The notes below the pieces were generated by a model, which searched no databases, was not told the DNA's origin, and worked only from the letters and a program-made list of their open reading frames with translations. A stretch of DNA of 64,000 nt. Origin: a virus. Below are positions 46,342-55,728 of this stretch, piece after piece (the stretch's first letter is position 1; every line of letters starts with the position of its first letter). Made by a program: the position numbers and the translations under genes. The stretch is taken from positions 34,739 to 98,738 of IMG/VR virus record IMGVR_UViG_3300045971_001064. One strand, given 5' to 3'.

Positions 46342-46350
46342 CAATCTAGG
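46342..46350 (+). promoter_or_regulatory. Class C element before the giant baseplate gene
   Basis: CAATCTAGG preceded by GCCCGGCAG; 42 bases from the ATG at 46393. Confidence 0.5.
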
Positions 46351-46392
46351 ATGTAGCGACCCTCCCAGTTCTTGGGGGCGGCGGAGACCCAC

Positions 46393-49300
46393 ATGCCCAT
46401 CTCGTCCACACCTACGTTCCGCTCACTCTCCACCATCGTGGGCGACATGGTCTCCACGTTCCTGAGTGAACTGGACCGCAACAACATCGTGCCGGGCATC
46501 CAGTCGCTGAAGCCGGGCAGCCCGTACCTCGCCATCTTCGAGTCGACCGGCCAGTCGCAGTTCCGCAACCAAGAGCAGACCCTCAGCCTCCTCGACGCCA
46601 ACGACCTCGACATCGCTCACGGCGAGCGCCTCGACCGCATCGGCGCCGCCGAGAAGCTCCTCCGGCGCGGCGCCACGTTCGCCACCGGCTACGTCAACAT
46701 CTCCGACACCAGCTTCACCAAGGTCTCCACCCGCGTCTACCAAGGCAAGCCCGCCCCCATCCCGGGCAGCGTCACCATCTACGTCGCCGACGCGACGGGC
46801 TTCGGCACCACCGGCAACCTGTACATCGGCCGCAACACCCCGAACCTCGAAGGTCCGCTGGCCTACACCGCCTGCGTGAACGCGGGCTCCTACTGGACCA
46901 TCACCCTCGCCGCCGGAACCACCAACTTCCATGGTCTGGGTGAGGGAGTCGTCTTCGCTCAGGGCGGCGACCGCGTCATCACCGCCGGGCAGAGCGTCAC
47001 CACCCCTCAGGGCAACAGCGCCACCTACGCCAAGTTCACCACCACCGCTGCGGCCACCCTCCTCGACGGCGAGACCTCCGTCCTGAACGTCCACGTGGCC
47101 AGTACCGTGCCCGGGGCTGAAGGCAACGCCTCCGCTGGCGGGGTCAAGGTCATCCCCTCTCCCGCCTTCACCGGCATGGCGGTCACCAACCCGCTCCCCA
47201 TCACCAACGGGCTCGACGTCGAGAACGACGACCTGTACCGGGAGCGCATCAAGGCCGCGCGGCGCTCGCGCGTGGGCACCGGCACCGTCCTCGGCATCAA
47301 CGTGCACTCCTACGGCGTGCAGGCGCCCGACGAGGCGGCCACGGTCGTCTCCTCGCAGTACCTGTTCCGCCAGATTCTCCCCTCGCTGCTGGTCATCGAC
47401 GACGGCACCGGCTACGAGGCCAAGGAGTCCGGCATCGCCTACGAGGTCCTGATGGACTCGGCCATCGGTGGCGAGGACGTCTTCTTCCTCAACCACGGGC
47501 AGCCTGTCGCCAAGGCCAGCCTGACGACCGTGCTGGCGGCACCGTACCCGCTCGCCAACCTCGACGTCCTGACCGTCAAGGTCGGCGGCGTCACCTACTC
47601 CCACTCCTTCGACTCGACCGACTTCCTCGACATCACCAACGCCACCGCCTACGAGGTCGTGGCCAGCATCAACTCGAACCCGACCATCCCGTACTCGGCG
47701 CGCACCAGCGGCGCGGGCACCAAGGTGGCCATCTTCGCCAAGGCGAACACCAACGACGACATCGAGGTCGTGGCAGGTGGCGCCAACGTCGCCCTCAGCT
47801 TCCCGCCGGGCGTCGTCGAGGCGCTCCGCCTCTACAAGAACGACTACCTCCTCTCGAAGGACGGCACCAGCGCCTCCTTGACCTCAGCCGACCAGTCGAT
47901 GTGGTCCGGCATCGTCAGCGGCGACACGCTCACCATCTCGGTCGACGGCACGCCGAGCATCACCTACACCTTCACGGACAACGACGTCATCGACCTCGGG
48001 CTCGGCTACGCCACCCTGAGCAACCTGCTGCCCCTGAGCGCGTGGGTCTCCATCTTCAACAACAAGGTCCCGGGCGTCACCTGCGCTCTGTCCGGCTCCT
48101 CGCTGACCTTCACCTCGAACCTCGGCCCGTCGGCTCGTGCCAGCGTCACCATCGACCCCGCTTCGAGCTTGGTGACCAAGGGCGTCTTCAACCCGCTGGC
48201 GCTGACCTCCTCCGGCCGCGCCAAGGACTTCGTCCTCGACCGCAACCGCGGCCAGATTGACCTGACCCAGCCGCTCGTGGCTGGCGACCAGTTGACCGCT
48301 GGCTCCTCCTTCACTCGCGCCTACTTCCAGTCGGCCTCGCTGCTGGCGCTGTCCGTCGTCCCGGTCGGCGGAGCCAACTTCTGGTTCACGGTCGACGGCG
48401 ACGCGGTCCGCATCCCGCACACCCTGAACGCCTCCCACCGCGTCAACCAGTTCTGGGACGCGGGCGGGCGCACCTTCATCAGCTACACCGGCATCGTCAC
48501 CCCAGCCTTCTGCTTCCGGAACGTGCAGGTCGGCGACTACGCCATCTGGACCGAGGACATGTGGGCCGCGGCTCCCGCCACCTTCTCGGTCATGCGCATC
48601 AACTGGGTGGCGCTGGACGGCTCCTCCTTCCGCTGCGACTACCCGACGACCGGCCTCGGCACCGCCTCGGGCTTCAACAACGCAGCCCTGCCCGCCTTCG
48701 AGCGGCTGTTCTTCGTCCGCGCCAGCGCCATCCCGCAGCACGTGACCATCGCGGCTGGCAACTACTCCCCGACGGCTCTGGCTGCCGCGGTGACCGGGCT
48801 GACCGGCGCGACCGTCAGCATCGAGCGGAACAAGCTGCGCATCACCACCAACACCTTCTCCACCCTCGGTGACATCGCCCTGTCGGCGCAGGACGTCAGC
48901 GCCCTGACCGCCCTCGGCTTCACGGTCGGCTCCTCGGTCCAGAACGACGAGCCCGAGACGGCCGCGGTCGAGTCAGGCAACTCGGACGTGGGCACTCCTC
49001 GACTCGTTGACGCGCTCACGGCCTACGTACCCCCGCTGGAGGTGCTGAGCGACCTGAGCGTTGGGGTGACGCAGAGGGACATCGTCGGCGCCCTCTGGCT
49101 TCGCGCGGTCGGCTCGGACACCTTCCTTGGCGTCGTGACCACGGCCAGCGGCACCAACACTGGCGACTCGGCGGAGTGGACCAGCTACGTCGCCGGGAAC
49201 GTGTTCCTCGACCACCTGCTCGCCCAGCCGCGCGCCGCAGTGGACGTCTTGGCGGCCGTGTCTCGCTACCGCGTCGGCCCCATCTCGGACCTGAACGTCG

Positions 49301-52300
49301 TCTTCGACAACGACCCCGTCACCAAGGGCTACTCCATCCCGATGACCCGGTGGTTGAAGACGGACCCCTCCGTTCCGTACGGCATCAACCTCCGTCTCGT
49401 GGATGCCGACAACTCCAACGGCTCGCTGGCCTTGGCCTTCGGCACCAGCTTCGACTTCTCCAACTTCGTGCTGCACGGCCGTGGCCGAGGTCGCGTCAAC
49501 CTTGCCCTGACCCAGCCTGCCAGCACTGACGTCGTGATGCTCCGCTGGAACCGCTGGTCCGGTGCCACTGTCAACTCGGACGTGTACATCGTTCCGCCGA
49601 ACGCAGCCAGCGCTGCTCTCGACGTCGCATGGGACGCCGCTAGCGACAACACGTACGTCTATCTGGCTTCGGGCGCCGACCGCGGCGACATCTTCACCTA
49701 CGGCTCGCATCACTACGTCGGGCAGGGAGCCAGTACCGCCACCCTCGTGTCGGCCTTCAACATCTCGAACATCGCTCGCGTCGGCGGGAACACCGTCACC
49801 GTGACGCTGGGGCGGCCGACCGCCGACATCCTCTTCCACGGAATCACTCCCGGCGCTGCCATCTACCTTGACATCGTCGACGCCAACTTCGCCTCTGGGT
49901 TGCAGACGGTGACCGCTGTCGCTGACGGCTTCCCCGGAGCCACCCTCACGTACATCGAGACCGGCGCCAACGTGTCGGTCGCCAACCCGCCCAACGCCTA
50001 CCTGAGCCGCGGCACGCCGTTCGTTCCCGACTACTCGGCCGTGCAGGTCGGGGACATCATGTCCTTGAAGGCCTCGAACGTGTTCCTCTGGAGCGTGCCT
50101 GCGATGCTCGCGGGCGACCGAGCCCGAGCGCAGGTCGTTGCCAAGTCGCCCGACGCGACGCCGCGCTGGGTTCGACTTGCGACTGGAGTCTTCAACACCG
50201 GCTGGGGCTTCACGTGGTCCTCCACCGACGACATCCGCTTCTTCCCTCTGACGGCCAACACCACCACCGCCGTCATCGCCGCCATCAACGCCCTGACCAC
50301 CTCCACCGTCAGCGCGACGTTGGCTAGCGGGCCCGGCACCGGGCTCATCTCGAAGGTCTGGGACGACATCAACTTCGCCGTCGCCACCACCCTGCGCGAC
50401 TCGCTGCTCTACATCGCGTCCGCCACCTACAACGCTGCGCCGGGCGTCCTCAACTACGACATCACCTTGAAGGTGGATGTGGAGCCGGGCCTCGCTGTCG
50501 CCCCCAACGACTGGGCGAACGAGGAGTTCCGGCTCGCGCCGACCACCGCCAAGAACGTGGCGGACTACCTGAACCGCGGACAGGTCACTGGGCTCGCCTC
50601 GACCGGCGCCAGCATCAAGGCGTCCTCCAACGGCCGCAAGGTGCAGTTGGCTTCCGGTACGCTCGGCTCCGGCGGGGCAGTGCAGGTCACGGGCGGCACC
50701 GCCAACTCGGCGTCCTTCCCTGTTATCTCCACTTCTCTGGTCACTGCGCTGCTGTCGGCAGTGGTCGCGACCAACAGCGGCGTCGACTCGCTCTCGCCGC
50801 AGTCGAACCTGATGCTCACGAACACGGACGTTCTTCCGAAGGTTCTCGACTGGACGGCGGCGACCATCCTGTCGGCCACGCTCGGCGAGGTCGTGGTCTC
50901 TGGCGCTGGCAAGGCATGGACGGCGCTGACGCCCGCGGTTCAGAACGGGCCTTCGTGGCTCTGGAGCGACGCCGGGAACTTCAAGGTGGCCTTCGACAGC
51001 AGCAACACCCTGACCTTCTCCGACGGGGGCTGGGTGCGCTTCGAGCCGGGCTGGGGCAAGTGGAAGCCGGTCGGCTCTCGCGCGAACGCTCTGGTTGGTG
51101 CGGCGTACGTCACCCTGCCGAGCGGGAAGACGATGTCCATCGGAGGGGTCAACGACACCCAGCTTGCGTCGGTCACCGCCACGTCGAACGCGGTTGAACT
51201 CTACGACCCCGTCGCCGAGACGTGGTCGACTCTCGCGGTGCTCCCGGCCGTGCGAGCCTTCGGGGCGGCTGCGTACATCCCGTCGCTCAACAAGGTGCTC
51301 TTCGCTGGCGGCATCCACAATACGGCCCCGGGCGTCTTCGCGTGGCATGCTGAGGCGTGGCTGTACGACATCACTGGCAACTCGTGGGCAGCAACGGGGC
51401 CCCTGAGCGCCGCTCGCTCCCACTTCACGCTGACCACCATGTCCACGAACGAGGTCGTCGCGGTCGGTGGCATGACCTCGCTCACCGCCTCGACGAACAG
51501 CGTCAACGTCTACAGCCCCCTCGCCTTCACCTTCAGCGTGGTGGCCTCCATGGCCAAGGCTCGCGGCACGCACAGCGCCTTCCTCTACGGCATCGACCAG
51601 TTGCTGGTGGTCGGCGGCTTCGGGCCAGCCAGCACCGGCTACGAGACGTTCGCCCTGAACGCGCTCGCGTGGAGCAACGACTCTGCCTTCGCTAGCGGCC
51701 TCGTGCTGACTGCACCCACGGTCGTCGCGCTCTCCTCCACCAAGTTCTTGGTCGCGGGTGGCATCACCACCACGACCGTCGACTTCATTGTCGGTGTCAC
51801 GCAGCCGACGCGCAAGGCCGAGGTGTACGACGTCGTCTCCCACACCGCCGCTGCGGTCGGCGACCTCGTCATCCCGCTCGCCGCTGGCAACGGCGCTGCT
51901 ATCCCGACCAACAAGGTTCTGGTCTGGGGCGGAGCATGGGGCATGCCCTTGGCTGGCGTCGTCCAGTATCCCTTGCCGCACGGCATCAGCCAAGTGTACG
52001 ACATCGCCTCCGACACGTGGACGCTGGCGTCCGCCTCCAAGCTGGCTCACGTCTACGCCCCGGCCTTGAACGTCGACGGCACCACTGTGACCGTCGCTGG
52101 CAGCGCCCTCGCTGACAGCAACGTCCCGAGCGCGGGCACTGAGCGGTTCGACTCGGCCATGCTGGCAGCGCCCGCAGGCAACACCGGGACGTTCCGGGCT
52201 CTCCGCGGCGGAGGCTCGCACGTCGTCATCGAGGCTCCTGCCTCCGTGGCTGGCGAGTGGGACTACGCCTACGTCCGCAGCTACACCTACGACTCCCTCA

Positions 52301-53067
52301 TGCCGGGTGACGTGCTCAACCTGTCGTCAGGCGCCCTCGGGACCGCTCCCGCTGGCAGCTACACCGTGCTCTCGACCGACTTCTCGAACGTGGCGAAGTT
52401 CACCGTCACGGGCTCGGGCACGTGGGCGACCGGCGCCTTCGGCACGGCTCTCCCTCTCGTGCGCGTCATCGCTCGGTCCCCGGCCCGGATGCTGTACTCC
52501 GTCCAGTACATCGGGCCGAGCGCAGATGCGGGCCAGACTAGCCTGCGCCTGTACCCCTCGACCTTCCAAGAGCAGTTCTCGGCCGCTGCTGGCTCGGTGC
52601 TGGTGGCTCAGGACAAGCTGGCCTTCCCGACCACTCTGGTCCCCGGGCAGGACGGCTACCGGTACAACACCGGCCTCATCGCCGAGGTCACCAAGGTCGT
52701 CTACGGCGACGAGCGCGACACGGTCACCTACCCGGGCTACGCCTCGGCCGGTGCCGCCATCGACGTCTCGGCGCCGCTCATCAGGCGCGTGCTCATCTCG
52801 CTGGCCATCCGCGCTCGGTCCGGTGCGGTGGACATCAAGAGCCGCGTCCAGTCGGCCGTCGCCAAGGTCGTGAACTCGGCTGCTCCGGGCCCCATCGCCC
52901 TCTCGCTCATCATCGAGGCGGTGCAGCAGGTCGACGGCATCATCTCGGTCGTCCTCCTGTCCCCGGTGGCCACCACCACCGCCGACACCATCCCGGTCCA
53001 GCCGTACGAGAAGGCTCTCGTGCTCGACCCGACCAATGATGTGACCGTCAGCCTCATCGGGGCGTAA
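46393..53067 (+). CDS. Giant baseplate J-like protein with an inserted Kelch propeller
   Basis: 2224 residues from ATG at 46393, with GGCGGAG upstream; a TTG seven codons earlier is less likely. Residues 1-300 hold the Baseplate_J N-terminal region and core (SYWTITLAAGTTNFHGLGEG, then TNGLDVENDDLYRERIKAAR). Residues about 350-1560 are beta-rich repeats with Ser/Thr-rich strands. Residues about 1560-1930 look like a Kelch beta propeller: repeated blades such as KVLFAGGIHNTAPG, VVAVGGMTSLTAST, QLLVVGGFGPAST and KFLVAGGITTTTV, each with a YD-type turn. The C-terminal 130 residues (RRVLISLAIRARSGAVDIKS) match the C-terminal Baseplate_J domain. It would be part of the wedge ring, with a surface propeller. 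Confidence 0.75.
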   Translation: MPISSTPTFRSLSTIVGDMVSTFLSELDRNNIVPGIQSLKPGSPYLAIFESTGQSQFRNQEQTLSLLDANDLDIAHGERLDRIGAAEKLLRRGATFATGYVNISDTSFTKVSTRVYQGKPAPIPGSVTIYVADATGFGTTGNLYIGRNTPNLEGPLAYTACVNAGSYWTITLAAGTTNFHGLGEGVVFAQGGDRVITAGQSVTTPQGNSATYAKFTTTAAATLLDGETSVLNVHVASTVPGAEGNASAGGVKVIPSPAFTGMAVTNPLPITNGLDVENDDLYRERIKAARRSRVGTGTVLGINVHSYGVQAPDEAATVVSSQYLFRQILPSLLVIDDGTGYEAKESGIAYEVLMDSAIGGEDVFFLNHGQPVAKASLTTVLAAPYPLANLDVLTVKVGGVTYSHSFDSTDFLDITNATAYEVVASINSNPTIPYSARTSGAGTKVAIFAKANTNDDIEVVAGGANVALSFPPGVVEALRLYKNDYLLSKDGTSASLTSADQSMWSGIVSGDTLTISVDGTPSITYTFTDNDVIDLGLGYATLSNLLPLSAWVSIFNNKVPGVTCALSGSSLTFTSNLGPSARASVTIDPASSLVTKGVFNPLALTSSGRAKDFVLDRNRGQIDLTQPLVAGDQLTAGSSFTRAYFQSASLLALSVVPVGGANFWFTVDGDAVRIPHTLNASHRVNQFWDAGGRTFISYTGIVTPAFCFRNVQVGDYAIWTEDMWAAAPATFSVMRINWVALDGSSFRCDYPTTGLGTASGFNNAALPAFERLFFVRASAIPQHVTIAAGNYSPTALAAAVTGLTGATVSIERNKLRITTNTFSTLGDIALSAQDVSALTALGFTVGSSVQNDEPETAAVESGNSDVGTPRLVDALTAYVPPLEVLSDLSVGVTQRDIVGALWLRAVGSDTFLGVVTTASGTNTGDSAEWTSYVAGNVFLDHLLAQPRAAVDVLAAVSRYRVGPISDLNVVFDNDPVTKGYSIPMTRWLKTDPSVPYGINLRLVDADNSNGSLALAFGTSFDFSNFVLHGRGRGRVNLALTQPASTDVVMLRWNRWSGATVNSDVYIVPPNAASAALDVAWDAASDNTYVYLASGADRGDIFTYGSHHYVGQGASTATLVSAFNISNIARVGGNTVTVTLGRPTADILFHGITPGAAIYLDIVDANFASGLQTVTAVADGFPGATLTYIETGANVSVANPPNAYLSRGTPFVPDYSAVQVGDIMSLKASNVFLWSVPAMLAGDRARAQVVAKSPDATPRWVRLATGVFNTGWGFTWSSTDDIRFFPLTANTTTAVIAAINALTTSTVSATLASGPGTGLISKVWDDINFAVATTLRDSLLYIASATYNAAPGVLNYDITLKVDVEPGLAVAPNDWANEEFRLAPTTAKNVADYLNRGQVTGLASTGASIKASSNGRKVQLASGTLGSGGAVQVTGGTANSASFPVISTSLVTALLSAVVATNSGVDSLSPQSNLMLTNTDVLPKVLDWTAATILSATLGEVVVSGAGKAWTALTPAVQNGPSWLWSDAGNFKVAFDSSNTLTFSDGGWVRFEPGWGKWKPVGSRANALVGAAYVTLPSGKTMSIGGVNDTQLASVTATSNAVELYDPVAETWSTLAVLPAVRAFGAAAYIPSLNKVLFAGGIHNTAPGVFAWHAEAWLYDITGNSWAATGPLSAARSHFTLTTMSTNEVVAVGGMTSLTASTNSVNVYSPLAFTFSVVASMAKARGTHSAFLYGIDQLLVVGGFGPASTGYETFALNALAWSNDSAFASGLVLTAPTVVALSSTKFLVAGGITTTTVDFIVGVTQPTRKAEVYDVVSHTAAAVGDLVIPLAAGNGAAIPTNKVLVWGGAWGMPLAGVVQYPLPHGISQVYDIASDTWTLASASKLAHVYAPALNVDGTTVTVAGSALADSNVPSAGTERFDSAMLAAPAGNTGTFRALRGGGSHVVIEAPASVAGEWDYAYVRSYTYDSLMPGDVLNLSSGALGTAPAGSYTVLSTDFSNVAKFTVTGSGTWATGAFGTALPLVRVIARSPARMLYSVQYIGPSADAGQTSLRLYPSTFQEQFSAAAGSVLVAQDKLAFPTTLVPGQDGYRYNTGLIAEVTKVVYGDERDTVTYPGYASAGAAIDVSAPLIRRVLISLAIRARSGAVDIKSRVQSAVAKVVNSAAPGPIALSLIIEAVQQVDGIISVVLLSPVATTTADTIPVQPYEKALVLDPTNDVTVSLIGA

Positions 53068-54390
53068 ATGGCATACGAGAAGAACTGGCAGTTCGACACC
53101 AACCGGCTCTACGTACCGGGCAGCACGCCCCCGCCCCTGATGCTCAACGCTGTGGCGGTGGCCGGTGGCGGCACGTTCGCCTCCAACACGACTTATCAGT
53201 ATGCAATCACCGCCACCAAGAACGGATGCGAAAGCCTCGTCTCGAACGAGCAGTGGGCCATCTCACCTATTTCAGGCACCATCGTTCTCACTTGGACGGC
53301 AGTGCCCGGCGCGACTGCTTACACCGTCTACCGCGGCACAATCTCTCGTTCCTACAGTAGGTGGATGCAGTTGGGGAACGTGCTGACTTACGTAGACACC
53401 AACGCGATGAACGTTTCCAGCGGCATCACCGGCACCCCCTACAACTACGCGCCGGAGACCAGCAAGTACGCCCTCTGGTACTACAAAGCCTTCCTCACGG
53501 GTCAGATTGGCGGAGCCACACTCGGCCTCTGGACGGTGGCTGGTTCTAGCGACTCGGTCACCGGAGCCATGGACGGTGTCGACCGCTGGGGTCCGACTTT
53601 TGACGGGACAAAAATCTACGGCAACGCCGCGGGCACCTTCCATTCGTGGGTGTGCCTCAAATCACCCCTCATCTTGGGGCACAACTACTACATCCTCATC
53701 GACTTCAACAGCAACAGCGCCTATCAGGCGTCCTTCTCGTTGGTGGCTGACGCGGCGCCAACCGGAGGCTCGAACACCACAGCGCCGACCACGGTCTTGC
53801 CTGCAACCATCTCCCCCTTCATCACGCTCACTTCGGCGTCGGCCTCGTACTACCCGGCAGGCGCGTTCCGATTGCACGGCGCGCTGGCGAGCGACGGTAG
53901 CTTCAACATTCTCACTAGCCGCAACGGCTCGGGGCGGTTCGTCTCAGGGTTCCTGTTCCATTTGCTCGCCAACTATCGCCCCGCCGACCAGTTCCCATGC
54001 TGGATGTCATTCAACCTCGATTACACACTCGGCTCTATGTCGTCCAGTTATGGCGGCACCAAGGGTAACAGCAACTCTCTGGACTCTATCAGCAACGCGA
54101 TGATGAGGTCCCCGAACAACAGCGGCTTCGACTTCTACTCTGTGGTGCTGCCGGTCGTCACCAACTGGCCTGACGGAGAGGACCGCTTTGACCTCTCCTA
54201 CGCCGACTGGCCGTGTTGGGTCTCGAAGAAGACCGGCACCAACATCGGCACGCGGGGCCGCCTCCAAGACATCACGTTCTTGGCTGGCACCCCGGACATC
54301 GGCACGACCGACGACCCTATCTCGCCGAAGTACGTCAGCGTCGGCGGTCTCTGGCGCTTCCCCATCGACCAGCGCATCCTCTGGGAGTAA
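53068..54390 (+). CDS. Tail fibre paralog 1, with fibronectin-like insert in the N-terminal stalk
   Basis: 440 residues, starting MAYEKNWQFDTNRLYVPGST. The insert (residues about 25-115) has a fibronectin-III-like pattern (LTWTAVPGATAYTVYRGTIS) and lies before the conserved anchor WYYKAFLTGQIGGATLGLW. The rest is beta-rich (GSGRFVSGFLFHLLANYRPA). Four tandem genes of this type follow the baseplate gene; this one and the third share the longest block (FLTGQIGGATLGLWTV region). It probably binds host receptors. Confidence 0.75.
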   Translation: MAYEKNWQFDTNRLYVPGSTPPPLMLNAVAVAGGGTFASNTTYQYAITATKNGCESLVSNEQWAISPISGTIVLTWTAVPGATAYTVYRGTISRSYSRWMQLGNVLTYVDTNAMNVSSGITGTPYNYAPETSKYALWYYKAFLTGQIGGATLGLWTVAGSSDSVTGAMDGVDRWGPTFDGTKIYGNAAGTFHSWVCLKSPLILGHNYYILIDFNSNSAYQASFSLVADAAPTGGSNTTAPTTVLPATISPFITLTSASASYYPAGAFRLHGALASDGSFNILTSRNGSGRFVSGFLFHLLANYRPADQFPCWMSFNLDYTLGSMSSSYGGTKGNSNSLDSISNAMMRSPNNSGFDFYSVVLPVVTNWPDGEDRFDLSYADWPCWVSKKTGTNIGTRGRLQDITFLAGTPDIGTTDDPISPKYVSVGGLWRFPIDQRILWE

Positions 54391-54393
54391 CAC

Positions 54394-55716
54394 ATGGCCT
54401 ACGAAAAGACGTGGCAGTTCGACATCAACCGCGCGTACTCCCCCTCCACCTTGACGGACATGGGGAAGTGGGTGCTGTGGTACTACAAGGCCTTCCTCAC
54501 GGGTCAGATTGGCGTCAGCGGCACCGCACCGACCGTCATCACGGTAGCAACTCCGAGCGCCGCGGGTGGCACCTTGGCGGCAGGGGTCTACTACTACCGC
54601 GTGGCCGCGATTGTCGGCGGCGTCGAGTCTGTCGGCTCGAACGAGTTCACGGTCACGACCACGGGTGCGACGGGGTCTGTGGCGCTCACTTGGCTGGCCG
54701 TCACTGGCGCAACCGGCTACCGCGTCTACCGTGGCATCGCGTCGGGGGCCGAGAACGTCTTCTACGCTCCCGGGGCCGTGACAACCTACACGGACACCAA
54801 CGCAGCCTCGTCGGTCGGCTCTCCTCGCACCGACAAGGGCACTTGGTGGGTCGTGGGGTCATCCAACTCGACCACGGGCGACAACTTCTCGGGAACCAGC
54901 TTCGGCCACGACTACTGGGCGTCCGCGACCCGGCCTGAAACCTACACGGCCGCCAACATCGTCCGCAACACGGCAGGCTCGGCTCACTCTTGGTTGGTGC
55001 TGCGCTCACCGGCCTCTGTGGGAGGAGGGAAGGCGTATTACCTGCTTCTCGACTGGAGCACGGCGACGGACTATCAGGTCACCGTCACGCTGGGAGTTGA
55101 CTCGCCTCCGACCGGCGGCACGAACACCACCGCCCCGACGATGGTCAACTTCACCGGCAGCCAGTTGCTCAGCGCGGTCTTCTCGATGAGCGCCACGAAC
55201 GGCCCCATCCACATGCACGGCACCTTGGCGACCGACGGCAGCTTCAACATGCTGATGTCTCGCGACGCCACCGGCAAGTTCATCTCAGGGTTCCTTGGGC
55301 ACGCACCCGCCAACGTGAAGGTGAACGACCTCTACCCGCTGTGGATAAGCATGTACGGCGACTCAACCGCCGCCTCGGGCTACGGAGCGGTGGCGAGCAC
55401 GTACGCCCCAGACAACGCGACGTGGAGCATGATGCGAGCCCCAGACAACTCGCTGGGCGGCGGTTGGGCGGTCGTCAGCCCAGCGCTGACGTACCTTCCT
55501 GCCGCGCCCGACAGCTTCGACGGCAGCTTCATCGACTGGCCTTGCTGGCTGGGGGCGAGCACCCTAGCGTACCGCTCGATGCGCGGTCGCCTCCAAGACA
55601 TCATGTTCTTTGGCGGCGGCGTGGCGACCGGCTCCGTGGACAATCCGGCGGGCACGCCGGGATTCATGGTGGTCGGCAACTACTGGTTCCCCACCAACGC
55701 CGCCCCCATCTTGTAG
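54394..55716 (+). CDS. Tail fibre paralog 2, with fibronectin-like domain after the anchor
   Basis: 440 residues starting MAYEKTWQFDINRAYSPSTL. The fibronectin-like domain (residues about 47-145, with VALTWLAVTGATGYRVYRGI) lies after WYYKAFLTGQIG, a different insertion point from paralog 1. The C-terminal part (YLLLDWSTATDYQVTVTLGV, then ATGKFISGFLGHAPANVKVN) is the shared receptor-type domain. It starts 3 bases after the previous stop. Confidence 0.75.
   Translation: MAYEKTWQFDINRAYSPSTLTDMGKWVLWYYKAFLTGQIGVSGTAPTVITVATPSAAGGTLAAGVYYYRVAAIVGGVESVGSNEFTVTTTGATGSVALTWLAVTGATGYRVYRGIASGAENVFYAPGAVTTYTDTNAASSVGSPRTDKGTWWVVGSSNSTTGDNFSGTSFGHDYWASATRPETYTAANIVRNTAGSAHSWLVLRSPASVGGGKAYYLLLDWSTATDYQVTVTLGVDSPPTGGTNTTAPTMVNFTGSQLLSAVFSMSATNGPIHMHGTLATDGSFNMLMSRDATGKFISGFLGHAPANVKVNDLYPLWISMYGDSTAASGYGAVASTYAPDNATWSMMRAPDNSLGGGWAVVSPALTYLPAAPDSFDGSFIDWPCWLGASTLAYRSMRGRLQDIMFFGGGVATGSVDNPAGTPGFMVVGNYWFPTNAAPIL
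54547..54580 (+). repeat. 34-base direct repeat shared with paralog 4
   Basis: Exact repeat of 56878-56911, located at the start of the fibronectin-like domain in paralogs 2 and 4. Confidence 0.9.
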
Positions 55717-55719
55717 GAG
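55681..55719 (+). repeat. 39-base repeat at the end of paralog 2
   Basis: Identical to 56677-56715 and includes the last codons and the Shine-Dalgarno of the next gene. It marks the cassette boundary. Confidence 0.9.
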
Positions 55720-55728
55720 GAGTCCGCC

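Noticed and set aside
48973-52221. Long open frame on the minus strand (over 1000 residues) opposite the giant baseplate gene
   Set aside because: It is a GC-rich shadow: composition is dominated by Arg, Gly, Val, Asp and Glu without hydrophobic core, no ribosome site precedes it and the plus-strand product has clear domain matches.
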